Assembly (NCBI GenBank): GCA_011772595.1
Contig: WVZH01000220.1
Location: 280 to 5,449, forward strand
Length of the DNA: 5,170 nt
Direction: 5' to 3'
DNA from: Anaerolineales bacterium
GTDB lineage: Bacteria > Chloroflexota > Anaerolineae > Anaerolineales > E44-bin32
Under the pieces are notes generated by a model. It saw only the letters and a list, made by a program, of their open reading frames with translations, did not search any database and was not told the DNA's origin. Both the position numbers and the translations under genes were made by a program. Positions 1 through 4,702 of this stretch are shown here, piece after piece. Each line of letters opens with the position of its first letter. Position 1 is the stretch's first letter.

Positions 1-296
1 GCAATTGGAGTGTACCAAAGTTTGAGATTGGTTATTGGTGTCGCAAGTCGATGCAACGGAAAGGACTAGCAACCGAAGCGGTTCAGGCACTGACGATCAT
101 TGCCTTTGAAGAGATGGAGGCTAAACGGGTTGAAATTCGTTCCGATGCTCGGAATCTTCCAAGTCGCCGAGTGGCAGAGAGAGCGGGTTACTGGCTCGAG
201 GCTGAACTCCATTCGGACGATCGAGCCAACGACGGATCGCTACGAGATACACTGATTTATGTCATGTTTGCCGATGATTTCAAGCCTGACGAGTGA
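1..296 (+). CDS. GNAT family N-acetyltransferase (RimJ/RimL-like), 5' end cut by window edge
   Basis: This is the C-terminal part of a GNAT acetyltransferase, which transfers an acetyl group from acetyl-CoA to an amine. The reading frame is open from base 3 and gives 97 visible residues before TGA at 294-296. An in-frame ATG at 51 falls inside the conserved core, so it is not the true start. Visible signatures are the stretch FEIGYW, then QRKGLATEA (acetyl-CoA pyrophosphate-binding motif A, Q/R-x-x-G-x-G/A), a long helix, and the N-x-x-S-x-R-V-A-E-R-A-G-Y segment typical of RimJ/RimL-like members (Acetyltransf_3 type). The protein ends shortly after a final beta strand (LIYVMF), as expected for this fold. 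attC1 follows the stop by about 10 bases, so this is the gene of the first cassette in the window. The substrate cannot be told; small-molecule, antibiotic or protein N-terminal acetylation are all possible. Confidence 0.88.
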   Translation, partial: NWSVPKFEIGYWCRKSMQRKGLATEAVQALTIIAFEEMEAKRVEIRSDARNLPSRRVAERAGYWLEAELHSDDRANDGSLRDTLIYVMFADDFKPDE

Positions 297-306
297 ATAT
301 CATGCC

Positions 307-397
307 AGCTAACAACTCATTGGAGCGGACCCGGCCAGCTCGGCGCGTTACTCTGAAGGAATCTTGGCCGGGCCGCTCATCTCGAGGCCGGTTAGGC
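307..397 (+). other. attC: attC1, integron cassette recombination site
   Basis: This is a 91-bp imperfect inverted repeat between the acetyltransferase and the next gene. The R'' core AGCTAAC (307-313) is followed by an arm AACTCATTGGAGCGG. The other side carries GCTCATCTCGAGG and the R' core GTTAGGC (391-397). The inner stem includes an exact 8-bp pair, CCCGGCCA (330-337) with TGGCCGGG (365-372). In integrons, recombination by IntI occurs between G and TT of the R' core (391/392), which ends this cassette and starts the next. Arms of the same type recur in attC2 and attC4. Confidence 0.88.
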
Positions 398-435
398 GGC
401 TCTATCAAAATTTGCCCAATAGTTACCCGAATTAT

Positions 436-443
436 GAGGAGGG
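436..443 (+). promoter_or_regulatory. Ribosome binding site of the first methyltransferase
   Basis: GAGGAGGG ends six bases before the ATG at 450 and decides that start. Confidence 0.75.
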
Positions 444-449
444 ACCTAG

Positions 450-926
450 ATGCCAAGAGATGCTGCCCATAAAAGCTTGTACCAGACCTCGGATGCGGTA
501 TATGGAATCGCCTTCCTTTTTGCCTCGCTTCTCAGCTTTCTTCTTCCGCTGTCGTTTCCCGAGACCTTGCCCAAGTTCCTTTTCTACGTTTCTGGGGGAG
601 GGGTCTTTCTTATTGGCTTGAGTTTGGTCTTTCTGAGTCGATCGTCTCTTCGCCGCGAGGGACAGCCCTCGGAGCCTGGAATACCGACAACTAAGCTAGT
701 AACGAACGGAGTCTTCTCAGTATCACGAAACCCATCATATCTTGGTCTGGCACTTGTTTTTGTGGGCCTGGGTCTAGTCTTCAGATCACTTTGGTTTTTG
801 ATTGTTCTTTTGCCAACCATCGTTGCCGTTCACATTGTCCTGATCGTTCCCGAGGAAAGATACTTGGAGGAAAAGTTTGGAGAGGAGTACCGCCGTTATA
901 AACTGTCAGTACGAAGGTGGATTTAG
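450..926 (+). CDS. Small membrane methyltransferase, isoprenylcysteine/phospholipid methyltransferase-like
   Basis: This 158-residue integral membrane protein resembles the bacterial ICMT/PEMT-like family, SAM-dependent methyltransferases embedded in the membrane whose bacterial substrates are mostly unknown. Hydrophobic segments lie at about residues 16-36, 43-63, 96-112 and 114-133. The C-terminal SAM-binding region shows the family pattern: TKLVTNGVFSVSRNPSYLG (81-99), then EE at 135-136 and FGEEYRRYKLSVRRWI to the end. The usual R-H-P-x-Y motif reads R-N-P-S-Y here (93-97), a common variant. The ATG at 450 is preceded by GAGGAGGG at 436-443, a strong ribosome binding site with good spacing, which fixes the start. 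The gene is the sole content of the cassette between attC1 and attC2. A short overlapping frame at 364-621 has no such support and was left out. Confidence 0.85.
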   Translation: MPRDAAHKSLYQTSDAVYGIAFLFASLLSFLLPLSFPETLPKFLFYVSGGGVFLIGLSLVFLSRSSLRREGQPSEPGIPTTKLVTNGVFSVSRNPSYLGLALVFVGLGLVFRSLWFLIVLLPTIVAVHIVLIVPEERYLEEKFGEEYRRYKLSVRRWI

Positions 927-951
927 GCAATCGCTTCCGAGACATGTGGCC

Positions 952-1076
952 GCCCAACAACTCGCTGGAGGCGACCGGGGATGCAGCGCGAAATGCAAGA
1001 GCAGGTTTGTTATCGGGGGAAAGATTGAGCTGGCGGTGAGGTATGTCCCCGGCGCCTCAGCTCGAGGCCGTTCGGC
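952..1076 (+). other. attC: attC2, integron cassette recombination site
   Basis: This 125-bp site follows the first methyltransferase. The R'' core is GCCCAAC (952-958) and the R' core GTTCGGC (1070-1076). The two are not perfectly complementary because each also pairs with the other end of its own cassette. The arms AACTCGCTGGAGGCG and CGCCTCAGCTCGAGG are of the same type as in attC1. GAGGCG (968-973) pairs with CGCCTC (1053-1058), and CCGGGG (975-980) with CCCCGG (1047-1052). The bases before R'' (GGCCGCC) mirror the start of the cassette at 392 (TTAGGCGGC), as expected for a once-circular cassette. Confidence 0.85.
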
Positions 1077-1093
1077 GGCAACCTGGAGTTGTT

Positions 1094-1101
1094 AGAAAGG
1101 A
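1094..1101 (+). promoter_or_regulatory. Ribosome binding site of the GH5-like gene
   Basis: GAAAGGAG lies 8 bases before the ATG at 1110. It favours that start over the in-frame TTG at 1089, which would place this site inside the coding region. Confidence 0.7.
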
Positions 1102-1109
1102 GCATCGAG

Positions 1110-2480
1110 ATGGAAATCAGGAAACCAACCCCGTCAGTACTTATGTTGATTTTGTTCATGGTATCCGCCGTCGGGTGTGCGACATCTGAAGCCACCCCGG
1201 ACGCGACATCCATTCCGCCCATCATTGCATCAACCACTCCGATACCTCGCTCGAATAACACTAACGTTCCTACCACTACCGTGACGTCTGTACCTACCCA
1301 GCCACCCCCGGAACATCGCATCGCTGTACGCGTGGTGGATGGTAACGGTGAATTCTACGATCGCGTGACCGGCGACAGGTTTACTCCGCGCGGCAACAAT
1401 TTCATCCGCGTAGATCAGATGGAGTCTTATTCAGGGGGGATGATGAATTATCACTCCACCTTCAATGTGGATTACTATGATTCGCAGGTGGTCGAAGATT
1501 CGTTACGCAACATGCACGAGCAGGGTTACAACACAGTGCGTGTCTTTCTGAATGGGAATTGTAAACAAAACTGCATTGGCGATGACGCGGGGAGACTTTC
1601 GGATGCCTATATTGCCAACGTGGCGGATTTTCTGGATAAAGCCAAAACGTACGGAATCTACGTGCTCCTGACCACAGATGCGGAACCGGCCAACAGATAC
1701 TACATCAGCCTGCTGGACACTACCTGGAGCGAAGATTTCGGCGGCACAAATACCAGCCACTTGAGAGGCGGGGGCGTCCTGGTTGGCAAGGAATTCTGGC
1801 AGGATTTCATTGATGCGCTGCTGGCGCAAGACGCTCCCATAGAAGCAATACTTGCTTACGAACTGCGAAATGAACTCTTTTTCGAAACGAATGCTGCGCC
1901 ATTGAATCATTCATCTGGCGTGGTCAGTACAGCCAACGGCAAGTCCTATGACATGGGCTCAGAAGAAGACAAGCGACGTATGTTGGAAGAAAACTTGGTG
2001 TACTGGATTGACGAGATACGCGCCGCAATTTTGGAACGTGACCCCACTGCACTGGTAACTATAGGCTTCTTCGTTCCACAGGAACCCAACCCTGCTCGCC
2101 AGGGAGATCCCCGGCTGGTCATCACCACCCCTGCCATATGGAAATCACAAGCCGACTTCATTGATCTTCATCTTTATCCGGACCCCGGACTGAGTATGAA
2201 GCAGTATGTGGAAAATTTCAGAATCCAAGATATACAGGAAAAACCCATCATCATGGGTGAATTCGGCGCAAACAAGGGAATCTATGCTTCATCTGTCTCA
2301 GCAGCAAATGCATTGGTAAACTGGCAGGTTGAATCCTGCAAATATGGATTTGACGGATGGTTGCTCTGGACATGGGACATTCTGAATGATCCGTATTTTT
2401 ATTCTGCCCTGGGAGATGGCGGTAAGATCGGTCTGGCTCTCGCCCCAGCCAATCGGCCTGACCCGTGCTTGGTTCCATAA
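1110..2480 (+). CDS. Secreted GH5-like glycoside hydrolase lipoprotein
   Basis: This 456-residue predicted lipoprotein carries a GH5-type (beta/alpha)8 hydrolase domain that probably cleaves beta-linked mannans or glucans outside the cell. Residues 1-23 form a signal peptide ending in SAVGC, a plausible lipobox with Cys23 as the lipidated residue. A Thr/Ser/Pro-rich linker (about 24-68) follows. The catalytic domain (about 70-456) shows RGNNFIR (94-100), NTVRVFL (141-147), the acid/base motif LRNELF with Glu255, DLHLYPD with His354 and Tyr356, the nucleophile motif IMGEFG with Glu384, and WLLWTWD (417-423). This order and spacing are those of GH5 and related clan GH-A enzymes. The ATG at 1110 is chosen because GAAAGGAG lies just upstream (1094-1101); an in-frame TTG at 1089 has no such site. 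The substrate (mannan, cellulose, xyloglucan) cannot be decided. It is large for a cassette gene. Confidence 0.86.
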   Translation: MEIRKPTPSVLMLILFMVSAVGCATSEATPDATSIPPIIASTTPIPRSNNTNVPTTTVTSVPTQPPPEHRIAVRVVDGNGEFYDRVTGDRFTPRGNNFIRVDQMESYSGGMMNYHSTFNVDYYDSQVVEDSLRNMHEQGYNTVRVFLNGNCKQNCIGDDAGRLSDAYIANVADFLDKAKTYGIYVLLTTDAEPANRYYISLLDTTWSEDFGGTNTSHLRGGGVLVGKEFWQDFIDALLAQDAPIEAILAYELRNELFFETNAAPLNHSSGVVSTANGKSYDMGSEEDKRRMLEENLVYWIDEIRAAILERDPTALVTIGFFVPQEPNPARQGDPRLVITTPAIWKSQADFIDLHLYPDPGLSMKQYVENFRIQDIQEKPIIMGEFGANKGIYASSVSAANALVNWQVESCKYGFDGWLLWTWDILNDPYFYSALGDGGKIGLALAPANRPDPCLVP

Positions 2481-2499
2481 TACATAATCCAAATCCGCC

Positions 2500-2530
2500 G
2501 CCGAACAAGCGCATGCAGCCGACACGCTCC
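2500..2530 (+). other. attC: attC3 remnant: R'' and left arm only
   Basis: GCCGAAC (2500-2506) followed by AAGCGCATGCAGCCGAC looks like the beginning of an attC of the common 'AACAAGCGC..GCAGCCGAC' type. The ten bases GCCGCCGAAC (2497-2506) are the exact reverse complement of the start of the GH5 cassette, GTTCGGCGGC (1070-1079), which marks this as the true end of that cassette. The matching L' arm and R' core (a GTTRRRY with its arm) are absent before the next gene starts at 2557, so the site is truncated. Where the remnant ends is uncertain. Confidence 0.7.
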
Positions 2531-2556
2531 GGCATGAGCCATTAAGGAAGGCCTAC

Positions 2557-3120
2557 ATGAGCACTGAGCTGACCATCAAGCTGGCCATCTTTCTCATCGC
2601 CTCAGGCTTTCTCGCCTATGTTTCAAGAGCCTCCCTTCGCGTTCCCCGCTCGCATGGTTTCTACCGTTTCCTCACCTGGGAGTGCATACTCGTCCTCTTC
2701 CTTCTTGTTGTAGATCGATGGTTTCACGATCCATTCTCCTACACCCAATTGATATCCTGGATTCTAATGTCCGTGTCGGCATTCCTTGTGCTACACGGCG
2801 TCTACCTGCTGCGCCTCGTTGGTCGCCCCGCCCAGGAACGGCCAGGAGAGCCCTTGCTTGCCTTCGAGAGGACAACGAAGCTCGTCACGCAAGGCGCCTA
2901 TCGGTACATTCGGCATCCCCTCTACAGTTCACTCCTGTTTCTGACGTGGGGAATCTTTTTCAAGCATCCCATTGCGATCACTGGAGCCATGGCTCTTGCT
3001 GCGACAGGCTTGCTGATCGCGACCGCTATAGCCGACGAGGCCGAATGCATCCGCTTCTTTGGTCCCTCCTACGTGCAGTATATGAAGCGAACTAAGATGT
3101 TCATCCCGTTTCTCTTCTGA
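2557..3120 (+). CDS. Membrane methyltransferase, ICMT/PEMT-like (second copy of the class)
   Basis: This 187-residue membrane protein belongs to the isoprenylcysteine carboxyl/phospholipid methyltransferase-like class. Hydrophobic segments lie at about residues 8-25, 38-55, 65-89 and 123-158. The SAM-binding signature is clear: ERTTKLVTQGAYRYIRHPLYSS (104-125, with the classical R-H-P-L-Y at 119-123), then DEAE at 160-163 and FGPSYVQYMKRTKMFIP near the C-terminus. The substrate is unknown, but a membrane-embedded lipid, prenyl or thiol acceptor is plausible. The ATG at 2557 follows AAGGAAGG at 2544-2551. The protein shares the C-terminal signature with the methyltransferase at 450-926, but the N-terminal halves differ, so it is not a recent duplicate. 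No cassette start (GTTRRRY with arm) precedes the gene. It begins about 25 bases after a truncated attC, so a deletion probably removed its cassette boundary. Its own attC follows 15 bases after the stop and is split by an IS. Confidence 0.85.
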   Translation: MSTELTIKLAIFLIASGFLAYVSRASLRVPRSHGFYRFLTWECILVLFLLVVDRWFHDPFSYTQLISWILMSVSAFLVLHGVYLLRLVGRPAQERPGEPLLAFERTTKLVTQGAYRYIRHPLYSSLLFLTWGIFFKHPIAITGAMALAATGLLIATAIADEAECIRFFGPSYVQYMKRTKMFIPFLF

Positions 3121-3149
3121 CGGCAACAACTGGCGGCCTAACCACTTCC

Positions 3150-3160
3150 ATGAGAAGGCC
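3150..3160 (+). repeat. Subterminal inverted repeat, left end of the first IS
   Basis: ATGAGAAGGCC is the exact reverse complement of 3878-3888. Seven bases (CACTTCC) separate it from the attC R'' core. Confidence 0.75.
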
Positions 3161-3194
3161 TAGATTGTCAAGGGTCGACGTGGCGACCTGTAAC

Positions 3195-3360
3195 GCTGAT
3201 CCTCCATAGCCAACATCCTTTCGCCTCACATCCATCGGAACTCTTTTTGGGCTCATTCTCTGAACCCAGTGCGCGTTGGTGTTCGTTTCAGGTGGGCGCT
3301 GCCATCTCGCTGACGGTATCTCCAAAGAGCCCAGTGGTTAGCCGCAGTCGCCCAAACAAG
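3195..3360 (-). ncRNA. Candidate bridge RNA (seekRNA) of the first IS, programmed for attC
   Basis: The long end downstream of the transposase stub can fold into a guide-bearing hairpin. GGGCGCTGC (3294-3302) pairs with GCAG (3344-3347) and CGCCC (3349-3353), nine base pairs with one bulged base (3348). The loop holds ATCTCGCTG (3304-3312), identical over 9 bases to the right target flank (3893-3901). It also holds AGTGGTTAG (3333-3341), the exact complement of CTAACCACT across the left target/element junction (3138-3146). Read as minus-strand RNA, one guide would pair with one target strand on the left and the other with the opposite strand on the right, the split-guide geometry known from IS110-family bridge RNAs. 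A donor-type guide may lie at 3227-3235 (CACATCCAT, 8 of 9 to the element end at 3143-3151). The RNA ends and promoter are not defined. Confidence 0.6.
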
Positions 3361-3462
3361 GCGTTGGTTGGAGGGAGATATCAAGTTGTCGTGCTGCCTT
3401 GTCTTCCCTTCCAAAAATCTCTACGCTTCACCTCCGATCAATGAGAAATAGACGGATCAAGA

Positions 3463-3794
3463 TCAAGCTGCAACGGGCATGGCTTCGGATGCTTGATCAT
3501 GTTTTTTAGCAAGATAAAAGGGGTCATAGATCTCCCCGGTCTTCCAAAGGCGATGGAGCAGAATGGCAAGCATACGGGCAACGGCAACCACAGCTCTCTT
3601 TTTGGCGTTCTTGCCACCACGTTCAGCAAGCTTCAATCCCCAACGTCTCAGGTCGCAATCCGGTCCAAAAGGCCCCAGTATGTATTGGGCAGACGAGTTT
3701 CTTCGATCACCTCGCCATCCTGATCAAGGATCGTAATAGGGGAGCGCTTGTCTCCAAGGTCCAATCCTGCAAAAAACGTGATATTCTTAAACAT
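3463..3794 (-). pseudogene. IS110-family transposase remnant: N- and C-terminal stubs joined by an internal deletion
   Basis: The minus-strand gene starts at ATG 3794-3792 behind a strong site (AAAGGAGG, 3810-3803) and encodes 48 residues. These include FFAGLDLGDKRS, with the first catalytic Asp (residue 12) of the RuvC-like DEDD domain, and DQDGEVIEETRLPNT. The frame then hits TGA at 3650-3648. From about 3666 down to TGA 3465-3463 another frame gives the typical C-terminus: PDCDLRRWGLKLAERGGK, then NAKKRAVVAVARMLAILLH, then RLWKTGEIYDP. The junction lies at about 3664-3680 and is out of frame. The remaining DEDD acidic residues and the catalytic-serine segment are missing. About 115 residues remain of the 330 or more usual for the family, so roughly 0.65-0.7 kb was lost. 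The product cannot be an active transposase. Confidence 0.85.
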
Positions 3795-3802
3795 GGCCGG
3801 TT

Positions 3803-3810
3803 CCTCCTTT
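3803..3810 (-). promoter_or_regulatory. Ribosome binding site of the transposase remnant
   Basis: On the minus strand AAAGGAGG lies 8 bases before the ATG at 3794. It supports that start over an in-frame ATG 12 codons further upstream. Confidence 0.65.
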
Positions 3811-3877
3811 TGCACCTTTGAGTGCGTCAAATTTTGGGAGCATCTTACACAAGATGGAGCCCGTTTACTGAGGGACC

Positions 3878-3888
3878 GGCCTTCTCAT
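3878..3888 (-). repeat. Subterminal inverted repeat, right end of the first IS
   Basis: GGCCTTCTCAT is the partner of 3150-3160. Three bases (CCC) follow before the interrupted attC resumes at 3892. Confidence 0.75.
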
Positions 3889-3993
3889 CCCAATCTCGCT
3901 GGAGCGGACCCCGCGCATGCCGCGAAAACGAGAAGACCTAATCTTGCGGGACGCTCAGCTCGAGGTTGTTAGGCATAATCCAATAATAGTAAT

Positions 3994-4000
3994 GGGAGGT
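3994..4000 (+). promoter_or_regulatory. Ribosome binding site deciding a TTG start
   Basis: GGGAGGT ends five bases before TTG 4006. Together with the conserved N-terminal helix it supports the unusual start codon of the YdcZ-type gene. Confidence 0.65.
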
Positions 4001-4005
4001 GTATA

Positions 4006-4455
4006 TTGGCTTATACAACATTGGTAGGTCTATTTGGTTTGGGAGTCTTAACAGGTGCACTAATTGCAGTTCAGAGTGTCTTGAATTCCTCGCTCGGAGC
4101 ACGCATCGGTCTTCTAGGCTCTGCTTTGATGCTGACACTTATCAGCATGGCACTAATACTTATCTTTATCGTGATATTCCCGCGCACTGCTAATCTTCGC
4201 GCACTCCCATCCTTTTCAGAGTGGTACCTGTATTTTGGAGGGATTTTGGGTGTTGTGATTATCGCATCGCCGATTTTCCTTGTTCCAAAGTTAGGTGCTG
4301 CTTTGACTCTGACAGCAATCGTTGTAGGCCAATTAACGATTGGTGTCGTAATTGATCACTTTGGTTTGCTATCTGCGCCGAGGATTGAAGCTGGTCTTCT
4401 CCGTGTGGTAGGAGTTGTACTTATAACCTTAGGTGCGCTATTCATCAGTAAATAG
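4006..4455 (+). CDS. DMT-superfamily small transporter, YdcZ (DUF606) type
   Basis: This 149-residue, very hydrophobic protein is of the YdcZ/DUF606 type, half-size relatives of the drug/metabolite transporters with about five membrane helices that probably act as dimers. Helices are visible at about residues 5-23, 36-58, 74-93, 97-115 and 128-147. Family features are GALIAVQSVLNSSLG (17-31, conserved Gln and Asn in the first helix region), FLVPKLGAALTLTAIVVGQL (91-110) and IDHFGL (116-121). Its length is usual for the family. The start is TTG at 4006, preceded by GGGAGGT at 3994-4000, with no better ATG in frame. The substrate is unknown; relatives are often annotated as efflux pumps without proof. 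The gene is alone in its cassette: it begins just after the R' core at 3968-3974 and its attC begins 12 bases after the stop. By eye it is more AT-rich than the neighbouring glycosidase. Confidence 0.88.
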   Translation: MAYTTLVGLFGLGVLTGALIAVQSVLNSSLGARIGLLGSALMLTLISMALILIFIVIFPRTANLRALPSFSEWYLYFGGILGVVIIASPIFLVPKLGAALTLTAIVVGQLTIGVVIDHFGLLSAPRIEAGLLRVVGVVLITLGALFISK

Positions 4456-4467
4456 CAAATGGATTAT

Positions 4468-4474
4468 GCCTAAC
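4468..4474 (+). other. attC: attC5, R'' core only; site interrupted by the second IS
   Basis: GCCTAAC ends the transporter cassette. The 14 bases GGATTATGCCTAAC (4461-4474) are the exact reverse complement of the cassette start GTTAGGCATAATCC (3968-3981), as expected for the two ends of one cassette. No attC arm follows. From 4475 the sequence is non-coding DNA leading into an IS110-type transposase, so the remainder of the site should lie beyond the right edge. Confidence 0.75.
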
Positions 4475-4526
4475 ATCTATGAAAACATTGCCCCTGTCAA
4501 GAGCTACCCTGGGTAAATGAAATTCT

Positions 4527-4548
4527 CCTCCCTTGGGGAGGGCTTTTT
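4527..4548 (+). terminator. Probable Rho-independent terminator
   Basis: CCTCCC (4527-4532), loop TTG, GGGAGG (4536-4541), then GC and TTTTT (4544-4548). It lies about 70 bases after the transporter stop, just inside the second IS, and could stop cassette transcription from running into the transposase region in antisense. Confidence 0.6.
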
Positions 4549-4589
4549 CTTCTTCGGTTCGCCTGCAGCGCAGCAGGTCAAGCCGGTCT

Positions 4590-4702
4590 CGCCGGAAACA
4601 TCTATGCGCTTCTTAAGGAAGCAAGATCATTCTTCGCCAGGGGCGGCGCAATCAACTCGCGGATCTCATAGGAGCCATGTTAGGTACGCGCCTGCCGCTG
4701 GC
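4590..4702 (-). ncRNA. Candidate bridge RNA of the second IS
   Basis: An imperfect GC-rich stem, GCCAGGGGCGGCGC (4636-4649) with GCGCCTGCCGCTGGC (4688-4702), closes a loop with two guide-like segments. CAACTCGC (4653-4660) equals the right flank of R'' in attC2 (958-965). GTTAGG within ATGTTAGG (4677-4684) is complementary to CCTAACAT at the left junction (4469-4476). Further along the RNA, AACATCTATG (4597-4606) repeats the left junction (4472-4481) exactly and could be a donor-type guide. The layout matches that of the first element although the bases differ. The right arm of the stem lies inside the transposase coding end. The true right target flank is outside the window, so this is less certain. 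Confidence 0.45.

Larger units (their letters stand above)
3143..3891 (-). mobile_element. Internally deleted IS110/IS1111-type element inserted in attC4
   Basis: This 749-bp element has both ends defined by restoration of attC4. It carries 11-bp subterminal inverted repeats, ATGAGAAGGCC at 3150-3160 and its complement at 3878-3888, placed 7 bases from the left end and 3 from the right. Subterminal repeats of this kind are a hallmark of the IS1111 subgroup. The transposase lies on the minus strand and is reduced to two stubs. The non-coding end downstream of it (3143-3462, 320 bp) is much longer than the upstream end (97 bp), which also fits IS1111, where the bridge RNA lies downstream of the transposase. 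No clear target duplication is seen; a shared C or CC at the junctions leaves the exact cut ambiguous by a base or two. An IS1111-attC group that targets cassette sites is known, and this element behaves like a member. Confidence 0.8.
3136..3974 (+). other. attC: attC4, split by an IS110/IS1111-type insertion (3143-3891)
   Basis: R'' GCCTAAC (3136-3142) lies on the left of the insertion and the rest of the site (3892-3974) on the right. The right part begins AATCTCGCTGGAGCGG and ends GCGGGACGCTCAGCTCGAGG plus R' GTTAGGC (3968-3974). Removing 749 bp rejoins GCCTAAC to AATCTCGCTGGAGCG. This mirrors the reverse complement of the right arm (GCCTAACAACCTCGAGCTGAGCG) except for one substitution and the usual extra arm base. 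Inner pairs are GAGCG with CGCTC and CCCGC with GCGGG. The restored site is about 90 bp, like attC1. Confidence 0.83.

Noticed and set aside
364..621. An 85-residue + frame starting inside attC1 and overlapping the first methyltransferase.
   Set aside because: It begins in the recombination site and has no ribosome binding site, and its translation looks random.
1503..1910. A 135-residue minus-strand frame inside the GH5-like gene.
   Set aside because: No family features; it lies opposite the catalytic domain with intact motifs.
2682..3095. A 137-residue open frame overlapping the second methyltransferase.
   Set aside because: It has no ribosome binding site and a low-complexity Arg/Pro/Ser-rich translation, and it lies over a frame with clear family motifs. 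It is a shadow frame.
3350..3371. GCCCAAACAAGGCGTTGGTTGG looks like an attC R' end inside the first IS.
   Set aside because: It has no partner arm, the core does not fit GTTRRRY, and part of it is used by the guide-loop stem. The true R' core of this site is at 3968-3974.
3401..3453. An alternative donor loop in the first IS: CTTCCA (3408-3413) equals the left end and ATGAGAA (3441-3447) equals part of the inverted repeat, with GTCT/AGAC as a stem.
   Set aside because: The matches are only 6-7 bases and the stem is 4 bp. It would place the donor loop before the target loop in the RNA, unlike the second element and IS621. Kept only as a weaker alternative to 3222-3256.
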